Shown here: positions 52,301-61,941 of the stretch, piece by piece
Numbering within the stretch: the first letter of the stretch is position 1
Layout: each line of letters starts with the position of its first letter
DNA from: Phylloscopus collybita
Lineage: Eukaryota; Chordata; Aves; Passeriformes; Phylloscopidae
NCBI GenBank assembly: GCA_027886175.1
Contig: JAJNNQ010000016.1
Location: 2,175,001-2,239,000, forward strand
Direction: 5' to 3'
DNA: 64,000 bases
Notes under the pieces: generated by a model
Told to the model about the DNA's origin: nothing
The model's database searches: none
The model's input: the letters and a program-made list of their open reading frames with translations, nothing else
Position numbers and translations under genes: made by a program

Positions 52301-55300
52301 AGATTTACAGGAGGCTGCCAAATCCCTCCTTCAGAGATCAGCAGACAGCCATCAGATTACTGAGAACAGGAATAAAAGCATCTCTGCAGTCTTCAGCTTC
52401 CAGGGAGCTAGGTGGAAAGAAAGAAAAGAGATTGCCCAAAGAAAAGATGATCAGATTTAAAGTAGGGATGGAATATCACAAATTCCAACAAATAATGCTT
52501 ATTTCTCAAATCTAAGATGAACCACATAAAACAGATGTGCCTTGTACATATTGAGAGTTAAGCTTTTAGTTAGGGTTCCATTCTTTTTTTCAGTGGATTC
52601 TGTCAATATGCAGACACACAAATCTAGTCCCCAGCACTTACCCCGCTCTGCCCATCTGACACTGGGGAGCAGCAGCATTCAGCACAGCAGCTGAATGACA
52701 AAGCAAAGCAAAACTGCTTTCAAAGATACCTTGGAAAAGTAGGAAAAGTGCACAGTGCAGAGGGAGTTATCTGTTATACCTGCAGCTGTAATCAGTGGAG
52801 AGGGTTTGTGCTTGCCAGAATCCACAGTGGCATTACTTGAGGGAGTACTTGGGCAGGATTTCTCATCAGTCTTTTTCTTCTTGTCTTTCTTATAGCCAGA
52901 GAAAACAGACTTCCATAACGACCTAGGCTTTGTTGCTTCCTCTGTCCCACCACTGGATTTGTCAGAAAGTCTGCTATCATTTTTGGATTTCTTCTCCTTT
53001 TTGTTCTTACGAGGGGAGAAGAGGGAACTTCTCTTCTTACTCTTCCCACTGGAGCCTTCTGAAGAGCTGACAGAGCCTTCAGGTCCAGCTATATCAGCAG
53101 GAGGAGTGGAGTACTTCTCAGTAGCAGAATGATGTTTTCGTACAGATCCCTCTGCTAATCTCAAGGCCAAATGCTTTGGAGAGTCATAAAACAACTCTTT
53201 AGTTTTCAAGGGCATAGAAGATGCCTTCCGTGCCCTTGTGGCCCCAGTGACAGCAGCAGCAGCCATCTCCATGTCCTTCATCTTACACAAATGTTTAGCC
53301 ATGGCATCACGCAGCGCCGGGCTCTTGACCGACTTCTCCCTGGCTCTCATTCTTTCTTCAGCGAGCTCCTTGGCCTCCACAGAAATGTCAGGGAACACTC
53401 TCTTCTTTTGGTGAACCCCTCCTTCTATTGAGGGTGGACCACCATTTTCTTTGACCAAAGGCAAAAGCTGTGGTTTCTCCGGCCTCGGCCTGCTGGTGGG
53501 AGGCGTGAAGAACTTCTCGTGAAGGCTGGAGTCCTCCGTCCTGTCGTCGTACGTGTCTTCCACGTCGTCGGCGAAGGGAATTTCATCCACGCTCTCGGCG
53601 AACGACTTCCGCACGTCGTCTCTCTTGGCCGGGGGGGCCTCCTTGGCAGGAGGGGCTGGCTCCTGGTGTCGGGGAGCAGGAGGTGTTGATGCTGGTGTTG
53701 GAGGTGACCTGGCCTCAACCTCGTTCTGCCAGAGCGCCTGGTACCTCTTCCTGCGCAGCGTGGCCGGCTCCTCGTTCTGAGGAGGCGGCGGGGGCGGGCT
53801 GGACGGAGGGGTCAGCATGGTGGAGTCGGAAGTGTTGAAGCTCTGGCTTGCCATGGTTCTCATGTTAGATGAGCTCTCCTGAAGGCCAAGCCCAGAGCTG
53901 CTGGATACATCTCCCCGTACTTCACCGGAAATCTTCAGCTCTTTTTCAGATGGAGACTTGGGAGTGAGCAGAGAAATCTGCTCATTTTCTAACTTGGATA
54001 GTCCCTGTCTTCTTGGGGCAGGCTGGGGTTTCACAGGATGGATCCTTTCATCCCCTGAAATATTCCTGCTGTTGAAAGTCTTCTGAGGAGTTGCCTCCAG
54101 AGCAGACACGGTGAAGTTGCTCTCTGAGCGTCTGTTTCTGTCCACGGGGGTGAGCCCTAAGCTCCTCCGGATTTCAGCACTCTTCATCCAGAACTCTTCC
54201 ACAAGGCTGCTCCGTTTCAGGGCTTCTTCTGCAGTAGTAGGGCTCCCCAGTTTTTCCACCTCACCATCCTGGCCCCTGAGGGCCAATTTGGCTAAAGGAG
54301 TAGATGTTAAGGCCGGGACAGGTTGGAAACATACTGGAGGCTCCACTGGGGATGGAATGGATGTTTCAGCAGAAGGCAAAGGCTGGGAACAGATAGGCAT
54401 TTGGGCAGATGCTGGGGATGAGGGCAGTGCTGGTGCTCCTGGCTGAGACTCTGCTAGTGAGGGGGGTGCAATGGTTTCTGGTGATGCAACTGGTTGGGAC
54501 AACACCGGAGATGGTGGCACCAAAGGGCTCTTAACTTTCCTGTCTTTGGGAATTTCATCCTTTGGTCTTTCCTCAGGAACGAAAGGCTCAGGAAAAAAGC
54601 GTGGCTCTGGGGATTTTATTGCACGGCATACTTCAGCCAGGGGAGCTTCTACATCCTACAGAAAAATGGAAAAGGGGAATATTAATAGTCACTGGGCACA
54701 TGAGAATATGATTACTTTTTTTTTTTTCTTTTAACAAAGCTAGAAATAAGAAAATCATCCAAGTATCAAAATACTAATTTAATATCCTAAAGTCTGTCTG
54801 CTAAACAATAACTGTCTGGTAGAATCATTAGATGGCCAAAAAAAAAAAAACCAAACAAAAAACCCAAACTTTATTTTAATAGAAAGTGAATGTTGTCAGC
54901 AATTGCTGTCAGCAAACCAGACTCAGCCCACTCTAAAAGGAAACTGGTCCATGCCAAAACTCTCCAAGACATTTTAGCAATTCCTTAAGAAAACAAAACA
55001 AAACCAAACCAACAAAACATGTGGAAGGGAAAATTTGAATTGAACATTCTAAGGGTCATGTACTTCCAGCCCTTACACACTGCAGCACACTTGCAACATG
55101 ACAGTACAACACTGATGTGTCTCACTTCCTTAAGCCTGAACTATGCTGAACTCTGGAAAAAAGAGGCACTGCTTTGGTTCCTACTGTAATTTTCAATTGC
55201 AACTGTGCAGAATCTGCTTTTGGCACATAGAAGCCAGGCAGAGCAGGCTAAACAGGAAACACCTCACTTAGGCTCCCCACATTTATCATGTACACCTGTT

Positions 55301-58300
55301 GTTATCTGCTCACTGAAATTAAAATTCTCTGTATAATTCTGCCTGGGACTTTGTGATGGGAACTTGTGTGGCTGTGATAAACCCACTACCCTCTGAAGAT
55401 AGGAAAGAAAGATAGTATTCATTGTGTTTTTAGCCTAAATGAAGTCAGAGTTCAAGATCAACATAAATCTTAGAGACAGGAAAGAAGGAGAGCCCACTGC
55501 TGTCAGTCCTCATTAGTTTATCCAACAAATTTTTATTGAACTACAGGTGCTAAGTAGAAAATACCCAAGACTCCCTTTCTTACCTCTGCTTGTTTTGCTT
55601 TGGGACTAGCAGCTGGAGACAGAGGAAGAACACTGTCACTGGGGGGCTGGATAGGGATGGATGGCTTGCATGGATCTAGGGAAAGGAAAAATGTTCCAAA
55701 AATATATAAACCATTAATATTCTGCCTTTTTTAATGTTACACACAGTGAGTAGTGACAAATTTCTTGGCTTTTTACAGATTTTAGATTGGACATCTGGAA
55801 CACAACAAAAATTTTTAGATGTCCAAAATGGTACAAGCTTTTTAATGTAACAACTTTAACAAGAAAAAGCAGTTAGAAGGGTTCTCACATTTTACAAAGC
55901 TGTAACTAATGGATTCAGAGCATTCTTCTCAAAATGTTAATGCAAGTGCAGACCTTGCCACTGAGAGTAGCGAGATGGTTCAATCCACGAGGCTCCTCTA
56001 AATCCCATAACTGCACAGACTGCCTCAAATGCAATTAACATCATTCAAGCACTGAAGAGAGAGTAGTTACCTTCTGTCACACTGCCAGAAGCACCTTCTG
56101 CTTCTTCTTCATCTTCTTCATCCTCAGAGACTTTTAGTCCTGGCCCTTCTACGCCACCCTGACGTAAGCGAAACTCCGCTTCTGCGTCAGAGGCGATGTC
56201 GTCTGAGCATGGATGGAAAAAACCAAGAGAACTTGGATACAAGTCCATCAGGACATGAGACTTCCTATTCACATGGTGCTAGCCACTTCAATAACCTGAA
56301 CACTCCAATGTTCACTCCTTCTTTGGTGTGATAATTAGTCAATTAAGCAAGTCAATGTAAGCAGTAAATGATTGGACTGTTAGTACAAGGAGTTAAATCA
56401 GTTACTGAAGTCCTGCCCTGTCAGTTCTCTGGAAAATCTTCCATGTTTTCTGCCATATGCAGTTAATTTTACAATAGCAAGGGAAGGATTCTGACATAGT
56501 ATTATGGAACTCTCACAAATTTAATTCTATTTCTGTTATTCATCAGGATCAGTATTGAATACAGACACAAGACACGTGGTGAGAGGACATGAGAAATTCA
56601 TTACATAATCCAGGACATTGAGGTTCTTCTCTTTCTTTCTGTCCCTCTGTCCTGGCTCTCTCTTGAATATTTGAAACAAACTCCCACACCTCTAAAAATA
56701 AGACCAGGTTTAAGTACCCTCATGCAAAGTGCTCATTGCCAATACATTCTGTTCACACAACAGGTTTAAAGGCTGCACAGTGGTACCCTACCATCGTCCA
56801 GTTCTGCACCCGTGTCTCCCTCTTCACCTGCCTGCCCTTCTGTGTCTGCAGGCTCTGTGCCCAGCTCATCCTCCACATCATCCTCCTCACATGGAGCTAG
56901 AATGTATTCAAATATTGAGGAAAAAGAAAAGAAAAGAAAACAAACACTACACAGTGAAAAAATTCTATATTGACCTGTACCAACAGTTTATACTGGAGAT
57001 GTTGATCGATTACTGTCAAAACAAGAAATCCTGAAATGTGTCACCTAGAGAGTCACATGGTGAAGTGACACTTTCAGACAATCAAGGAATGTCACTCCCT
57101 GCCCTTGGGGAGTCTCACTCCTTGCAGTGAAAGCTGCCAGGGCTTTTCTGAGCAACAGGCATTGTGAAAAATTAAACGAGAAGGGGACTGGGAGGACATC
57201 AAACCAGAATAAAGGTTACTGTTCTTCCAGGAAGATTTTGGTTTTTTTCTTTACCACAACAGAACAGTTACCACCATTTGATAGCACATGTGTATTGGGT
57301 GAAAACTGAAACCTCACAATTAACCAGGACTGTTCACCTTGAAATTGAAATTGGCTTTGAGGGTGTAAGTCAAAGACAGAGTTCAGGTATGGGATTTACC
57401 ATTATTACACTTGGAAACTGTTTAACTCTGTGCAGCTACAGCAGTCTTTGTAATAAGGTCTAGGAAAATGCATAAAAGCTGTACAAGTGACTAGTGCACA
57501 AATTGAGATACTTTAAAGTAATTAAAATGACATCTCTAAAACCCTTTTTCTGTTACAGATCATTAATTGAGGCATTTTTAAGTAATTCAAATTACATATT
57601 CAAAATGTTGGTCTTTTTTCATTTACAGACCACAATTTGATTTGCTGGGTCAAAATAAAGAAGAGATCCTTGAATTTGTAATTCTGAAAACTATGACATC
57701 TGACACTACTGCTTTTGATAGGATTTAATTACAGGAGGAGAGACAAGACCAAAGTGTGGAGTATAAATCTCATCATTAAATGATAATAAAACTTTAAAAA
57801 AATCTGTGCAATGGATGATTTGTTGCCCCTTTTTTTTTTTTTTTTTTTTTTTTTGTTAAACATTTCCATTAAACATAATTTAAATATTAAAAAAAGGTGA
57901 GCACTTCCAGTTCCTGATCCTTTTTATTTACTAGTGACGGTGTGGCTCTTGGAAATATTTCTATCATTGCATTGCTAATTAAGACAATCTTGAAAACAAA
58001 CGAGCTCTCCCTGAAACTGAGGTCTTGCAGCCTCTCCTTTAATACAGATTTTTGCTTATTTCAAAAGACAGCCTTCAGCAGGTGGTTTGTCTTCTTCCTT
58101 CAACCTGAGAATTTCCTTTTTCTTGTGCTCTGTAGTATTATTCAGACAGAGAAATGTATGGATTTATTTATTTTCTGTCAGCTACTGTGAAAAGGCAGTT
58201 CCACTCCTGTGTGATACTGGCCTGTTCCTTTTCATCAGAGCATTTTTAAATCCAGACTCTTACCCATGTCAAGCACAGGAAAACTGAATCATGTGGCAAA

Positions 58301-61300
58301 GGCTGGACTGCCCACAGGACCAAACCATGTCCCAGCCTGATTGTTGCTTAGGTATGCAATAGCTTATGTTATTTTGGAAATGATAATGTCATGGGATGGC
58401 TTTATGGTAACAGCAAATGTGAGCAGTCTCAATCAAAACTTGCAAAAAACATGACTGATGTTAAGAATATCTGAATCCACTATGTCTGTGTGGATCTTCA
58501 GATCCAGAAACCACGAATGGATGTCACACAGCAGATTGTGGTGGAGAAAGAGGAGAAAATCAGGTTTTAAAGGGGTTGGTACAAAAAACTCAGTGGAAGA
58601 TTACAGATGCATGGATCAGTAACAACTTGGTGCAAGGGTGGATCCCACTCAGAGGGACACGGGAAGCTTGCAGGTGGCTGGTTACATGATACATATACTG
58701 TGCATATACAGATATGCAGTTAGGATAAGGAGCAAGAGGCCAGAAGCTGTCACACAATAACTCAGAAGTTACACACTACTGCAGCCAGAAACCAGGATCA
58801 GCACTTGGTTGGTATTAGCTGGCAGCTGTGAGCAGCCTGCATCGTGTGCAGACACCTTGGAAACACTGCTGACTGGCCAAAGCAGCAGCAGAAGCAAAGT
58901 TTTAAAGGCAAGCTGGCTATTCTGATGTGCCAAAGCAACTCAGAACTCAACTGCAGATCAGCTACCTAGCACAGACTGCTCCACTAATTTAGACACCTTC
59001 ACAGCCTTATACAATGTACTCCCCTCACTGCCATCCCAGAATCTTCAGGCTCATCAGTTTGTAATAGAGTTTAGAGGACCACGAAAATAAAATCAGCTGA
59101 GCTCTGCCATCCTTCAACATTCCTGAGGCTTTCCTCAGGAATAATGAATGCCAGATCAAAAGAGACACAACAACCACTATTCCTAAAGATCTTAGCTTTG
59201 ACTTACTCTTCTTCCCTGTTTTCTTCACCACTTCATTACACTTTGCAGTTGCTACAGAGCAGTGCAATTCCTTTAAGCACTCTGTCACTTAACCCTTCAA
59301 CTGCAAGAAAGCCCCACGTTCTTTCAGTCTAAGGGTTGGGGGAAGAAACACTGGTCCCATCCTCAGTTTAGGAAATGAATCAAAGCTCTCAGCTGGCTCC
59401 CTCCTCTGTTCCTGCACCCAGGAGAAGCTGTCCTTGGCCTGCCTTGGGAGGGTTCACCTTGAGGGTGGAGATCATGCGAGAAGGGGCTGGCTGAGCAAGG
59501 CAGGACATGCACACACCCGGCCCCCCCTCCACCTCCACTCATGCAGTAGCGACAGGGCCGTAAGTTCCAGGGTTAAAGTACCAGCTCAGCTGCTGAAGGC
59601 ATGGAGAAGAGACGGGCAAGGGGGGGTTATTGTGCATTGGAAGACATAGAACATCACCAAACTACCTCCAGGGACCGTCTCCAGCCAGGCCTGAACCGCC
59701 TCATGGCGTACGGAGGGAAGGTCGGATGCTGAATTTAAAAAACAATAAATCGTAAGAAGTCAAAATTAGACCATCAGTCAGAGTCTAAAACAGAAGAGTG
59801 ACAGAGGGAAATTTTTCAGTAGCACAAAACAGGAGTAAAACCTATGAAATTTCAAACAACCGATCCCAAGCTTGAGAATTAAATGGAGATAACACACAAA
59901 TGTCAGGGGCCTAATCTTCTTTTGGGATCTGTAGTGTTAGAGGAAAAATCTGTGGCACAGGGAGGAGAACACCGCCTCTGACCAGCAGGCTGCTGCTGCT
60001 GTGCTCCCCTTGGAACTCTGCAGAGGAGGGAAACGGAGAGAAGGAAGAGCTGAGCAATGAGGGAGGGGTCCCAGGTGTCCCAGAACCTGCGCTGCCCAGC
60101 AGAGGAAGAAGAGCTCCCAAAGCAGAATGAGAGGGATTTTTGGGGACTGTGACACTGTCCCAGGCTGTCACATCAATCCTCAGCACTGCTGCTGCCAGTG
60201 GGCTCTCCAAACACCTCAGATCACAGAATACAGCTCCTCAACCAGGAACAATCTGTTTTGTGAACTCAGGTTGCAAACTTACAGCCTTCTAAAAACCCAA
60301 AGTGCTGATAATACCTGCACACACCTCTACCATACGACAGAGCAACAGAAGCAGCTAATTCTGAATCAAGATAGTCCTAGCATGGCCCAGGTTCAGGGGA
60401 CAGAAAGGAAATACTGACTTCCCTCCCAAAAGGATTTGGAAAGATCACAAAATCAATTTTGGAAAGTTGCCTGTTGCTGGGCAACTGTAAGAGTACCCCA
60501 CATAAAAGGAAGGATTATATAATACAAATTAAAATAAAAATTTGGAAACTAGAGTGACACAGACCCCCAAGCAGAAGCACAAGTGACCTCAATTGTTGTA
60601 AACTTCAGAAACTGTTTTAACATTTTTACTTAGTGCTTTTGAAACATTAATCAACTACTCTAGCAGTACTGAAAGTCACAGACAGTTGAAGACAGCCTAT
60701 TTCTGTGGCTGCAGTGGGAACAAAATACCCATCTCTTATTTGAAGGGAGCTGATTTCACACCAGAAAATCCCAGTGCATTATACAAACTGCAAATATAAG
60801 TACTGCCAAACTGATCTGGAATTGTGTATCAAGTTAGACCAGGATTAAAAAAACCCTTCTACCAAACATCTAAAACTGTAAGGAAAAGATAATTATCTGG
60901 AATAAAAGAGAATGAAGTATCATGAGGTAGAGCTCCAGATTTTTAACCTAACTTCATTTTTCTGTGAAAGACACCTCTTCTCACAGCAGACATACTCCCT
61001 CTAGAGTTCTGTCCCCATGGTTGCAGACTGAGAGAAGGCCACTGCTCATCAGCTGCATGGTGAACTTTGATTTAAGCTCACTCATGACATACTTACCTTA
61101 AGGCACACTGTACCATAGAACAAGGTCAGCAGGGACTGCTGGAAGGTGCTCACATGAGTTCTGACTATTGGCATTTCCCCTTTTTCCTTTGAGTAACTGA
61201 TAAATTGCACATCAGAGGTCGATATACTCTCAAATCTTAAACACAGGGAGTCAAATCCCCCCACTGATCAGATTTGCAAGCCCTTTGACTCCATCATTCC

Positions 61301-61941
61301 CTGCCAGTATGAGATGCAGTTACATACTTGGAAAAGAAGCAGCAGAGAAATAGGCTCAATACAGAAGCTGACCCTGTTCAAATCTTTGCTCTAGTAGCTA
61401 CACAACACAACCCCTCAGCTTTCCCTAAAAAGTGAAGAGTCCTCACTGCCACAAAAAGCACGAGACTACAACTTTTAGCATCCCACATCAGTTACAGAGG
61501 GCTGATTGCCAGCACTACCAAATGGTGCGTGGTGAGGAAAAACGCTATGGAGTCAAAGCAGACAGACAAACAGGTCAGAAGTCACACTGTCACGCAGCTG
61601 AGAAAGCAGCAGTTTTAAACAGACACTGACCTGAAAAGCAAAATGTTTAACCAAGTGTAATTTCAGTGCAATTTGAAAGCAGTTCCTTTCAATCACTGCT
61701 GCCCCTGCTGAAGTCACTGCTCTTGAAGGGCGCAGAAGCAACAGAGTTAAACAGCTGCAACTGTGATCCAAGAACTGACGGTGTGGGGCTTGGGGGAGAT
61801 TACCTCTGGAGGTGGAGGACTTTGAGGCTGAGACCATTTTTTCCTCCTCCTCTTTCTCACGGATGTGTGTCCAGTGCACATCTGCCAGGATCTCCAGAGG
61901 ATCAACCGGATTTACAATCTGCTGCAGCCTAAGGTTTCCAG
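28215..61941 (-). CDS. MICAL3: MICAL3, C-terminal half (partial; 5' part beyond the window)
   Basis: MICAL3 is a flavin monooxygenase that oxidises actin methionines. Its C-terminal bMERB domain binds Rab8-family GTPases, linking it to exocytic vesicle fusion and, with centralspindlin, to cytokinesis. Well-supported coding exons are join(61804..61941, 56792..56896, 56071..56202, 55584..55675, 52780..54655, 51832..51926, 46370..46477, 45582..45675, 29489..29588, 28484..28557, 28215..28399), 2,999 nt, all in phase. They encode roughly the last 999 codons including the stop. The segment starts in the linker after the LIM domain (LQQIV...[13 protein letters not shown]). It passes through acidic and proline-rich disordered sequence with [18 protein letters not shown], then a basic [20 protein letters not shown] stretch, and finishes with the bMERB coiled coil and terminal SKGFSLNWS. 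The N-terminal FAD, CH and LIM domains are not in the window. Additional exons at 59666, 49926 and 48073 fit as in-frame cassettes. Identity is very secure. Confidence 0.96.
28484..28557 (-). CDS. MICAL3: MICAL3 bMERB exon
   Basis: This 74-nt exon has an acceptor ttcctctcag and a donor GAAG|gtgagag. It encodes [20 protein letters not shown] followed by MAVE. It is a heptad-rich coiled-coil segment of the Rab-binding domain. Confidence 0.95.
29489..29588 (-). CDS. MICAL3: MICAL3 bMERB exon
   Basis: This 100-nt exon has an acceptor tttcttggcag and a donor ATATT|gtgagtg. It encodes [20 protein letters not shown] and [12 protein letters not shown], a signature block of MICAL-family bMERB domains. 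The split Phe codon is completed by the next exon. Confidence 0.96.
31943..32008 (-). other. MICAL3: Speculative MICAL3 cassette exon, 66 nt
   Basis: On the minus strand a very long pyrimidine tract ends cctattgaag before 32008, and a donor GAAG|gtaacg follows 31943. The 66 nt are open in phase 1, the phase of the surrounding MICAL3 intron. They would insert [20 protein letters not shown] and HE between GEA and GMGKKDD. CpGs are unusually frequent here. No homologue is recalled, and it may be chance. Confidence 0.25.
37235..37640 (+). repeat. Purine-rich (A/G) tract
   Basis: About 400 bp of plus strand are dominated by A and G, with repeated motifs such as gggaagggac, ggaggggggg and gaggagaagg. 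There is no clear repeat period. It lies inside the 16-kb MICAL3 intron. Confidence 0.65.
40839..40940. repeat. Interrupted TA/CA microsatellite cluster
   Basis: Short alternating runs (cacacacatatatatatata, tatatatacatatatg, acacacacac, acatatatat) lie within about 100 bp. Small open frames over this region come from the repeat. Confidence 0.8.
43397..43740 (+). mobile_element. CR1 LINE 3' fragment in a MICAL3 intron
   Basis: The plus-strand sequence carries CR1 landmarks in order: ttgctctctacaacttcctg, aaaggaggctggagccaag, aggggaggtttagattggat, ctggaacaggctgcccaggg and gatcttggaggtcttttcca, ending ggttctatgg. The 63-aa open frame at 43471-43662 is remnant or chance translation of this element. 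Confidence 0.88.
45582..45675 (-). CDS. MICAL3: MICAL3 bMERB exon
   Basis: This 94-nt exon has an acceptor ctctgaacag and a donor GCAG|gtatcc. It encodes [20 protein letters not shown] then [11 protein letters not shown], a coiled coil. The 16-kb intron downstream of it is the largest in the visible part of MICAL3. Confidence 0.95.
46370..46477 (-). CDS. MICAL3: MICAL3 bMERB start exon
   Basis: This 108-nt phase-0 exon has an acceptor ttccttccttcag and a donor CTCAG|gtagtg. It encodes [20 protein letters not shown] followed by [16 protein letters not shown], the start of the bMERB domain. Confidence 0.95.
48073..48123 (-). CDS. MICAL3: MICAL3 probable cassette exon, 51 nt
   Basis: Seventeen codons ([17 protein letters not shown]) lie between an acceptor with a long pyrimidine tract (ending cccctttaaag) and a donor AAAG|gtagtg. 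It is phase 0 at both ends, so inclusion or skipping keeps the MICAL3 frame. The human canonical protein, as I recall it, joins the flanking exons without it, which suggests alternative splicing. Confidence 0.65.
49926..49973 (-). CDS. MICAL3: MICAL3 possible cassette exon, 48 nt
   Basis: Sixteen codons ([16 protein letters not shown]) lie between a strong pyrimidine-rich acceptor (ending gcatgccctcaag) and a donor GAG|gtacctg. It is phase 0 at both ends and lies between the exon ending at 51832 and the 51-nt cassette. Evidence is splice signals and frame only. Confidence 0.5.
50841..50920. repeat. Approx. 31-bp direct repeat, two and a half copies
   Basis: The motif ggaaagttggttaccattg...aggattaac occurs twice in tandem with small changes, followed by a truncated third copy (ggaaaggttacc). 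Confidence 0.75.
50975..51640 (+). mobile_element. Degraded CR1 LINE ORF2 fragment in a MICAL3 intron
   Basis: Conceptual translation on the plus strand, with interrupting stops and frameshifts, gives CR1-type ORF2 pieces. These include [40 protein letters not shown], and a later [17 protein letters not shown] block near 51,500-51,565, the region leading into the reverse transcriptase. Both ends decay into unrecognisable sequence. It is not a working element. Confidence 0.8.
51832..51926 (-). CDS. MICAL3: MICAL3 exon: acidic linker before bMERB
   Basis: This 95-nt exon has an acceptor cccaacttcacag and a donor GAG|gtacgtag. It encodes [20 protein letters not shown] then [11 protein letters not shown]. 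The serine/acidic cluster matches the human MICAL3 linker. Confidence 0.95.
52780..54655 (-). CDS. MICAL3: MICAL3 large exon (625 codons, disordered region)
   Basis: A single 1,876-nt exon has an acceptor ttttctgtag before 54655 and a donor GCAG|gtataac after 52780. It starts [20 protein letters not shown]. Proline/serine-rich sequence follows, then [40 protein letters not shown], a polyproline run ([20 protein letters not shown]), [38 protein letters not shown], and a very basic tail ([28 protein letters not shown]). These blocks match human MICAL3 in order. The exon spans most of the disordered region between LIM and bMERB. Confidence 0.97.
55584..55675 (-). CDS. MICAL3: MICAL3 exon, proline/serine-rich linker
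   Basis: This 92-nt exon has an acceptor cctttccctag and a donor GCAGAG|gtaagaa. It encodes [20 protein letters not shown] then [10 protein letters not shown]. It joins in phase 0 to the large exon. Confidence 0.88.
56071..56202 (-). CDS. MICAL3: MICAL3 exon, acidic linker
   Basis: This 132-nt exon has an acceptor ccatgctcag and a donor GAAG|gtaact. It encodes [20 protein letters not shown] and an acidic run [14 protein letters not shown]. Phase 1 is kept at both ends. Confidence 0.9.
56792..56896 (-). CDS. MICAL3: MICAL3 exon, acidic linker
   Basis: This 105-nt exon has an acceptor gaatacattctag and a donor GATG|gtaggg. It encodes [20 protein letters not shown] then [14 protein letters not shown]. 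It corresponds to the human APLDEDD...TGAELDDD stretch. Confidence 0.9.
56897..61803 (-). other. MICAL3: MICAL3 introns flanking the 63-nt cassette
   Basis: Two introns (56897-59665 and 59729-61803) contain a 25-nt T run at 57830-57854 and several chance splice-like sites. No further exon in the correct phase was recognised. Confidence 0.65.
59666..59728 (-). CDS. MICAL3: MICAL3 probable cassette exon, 63 nt
   Basis: The exon has an acceptor ttaaattcag and a donor GGAG|gtagtt, phase 1 at both ends. It encodes [20 protein letters not shown]. Skipping it joins the G of the upstream exon directly to the CT of the next and restores the Ala-Pro found in the human canonical protein, as I recall it. 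It is therefore likely alternative. Confidence 0.7.
61804..61941 (-). CDS. MICAL3: MICAL3 exon, post-LIM linker (most upstream recognised)
   Basis: This 138-nt exon has an acceptor ctcccgctag and a donor CAGAG|gtaatc. It encodes [20 protein letters not shown] then [19 protein letters not shown]. The block [26 protein letters not shown] is diagnostic of MICAL3. Confidence 0.95.

Noticed and set aside
61094..61165. Minus-strand segment ending in a strong donor (CTTAAG|gtaagta)
   Set aside because: Its phase does not fit between the neighbouring MICAL3 exons, and no similarity was recognised.
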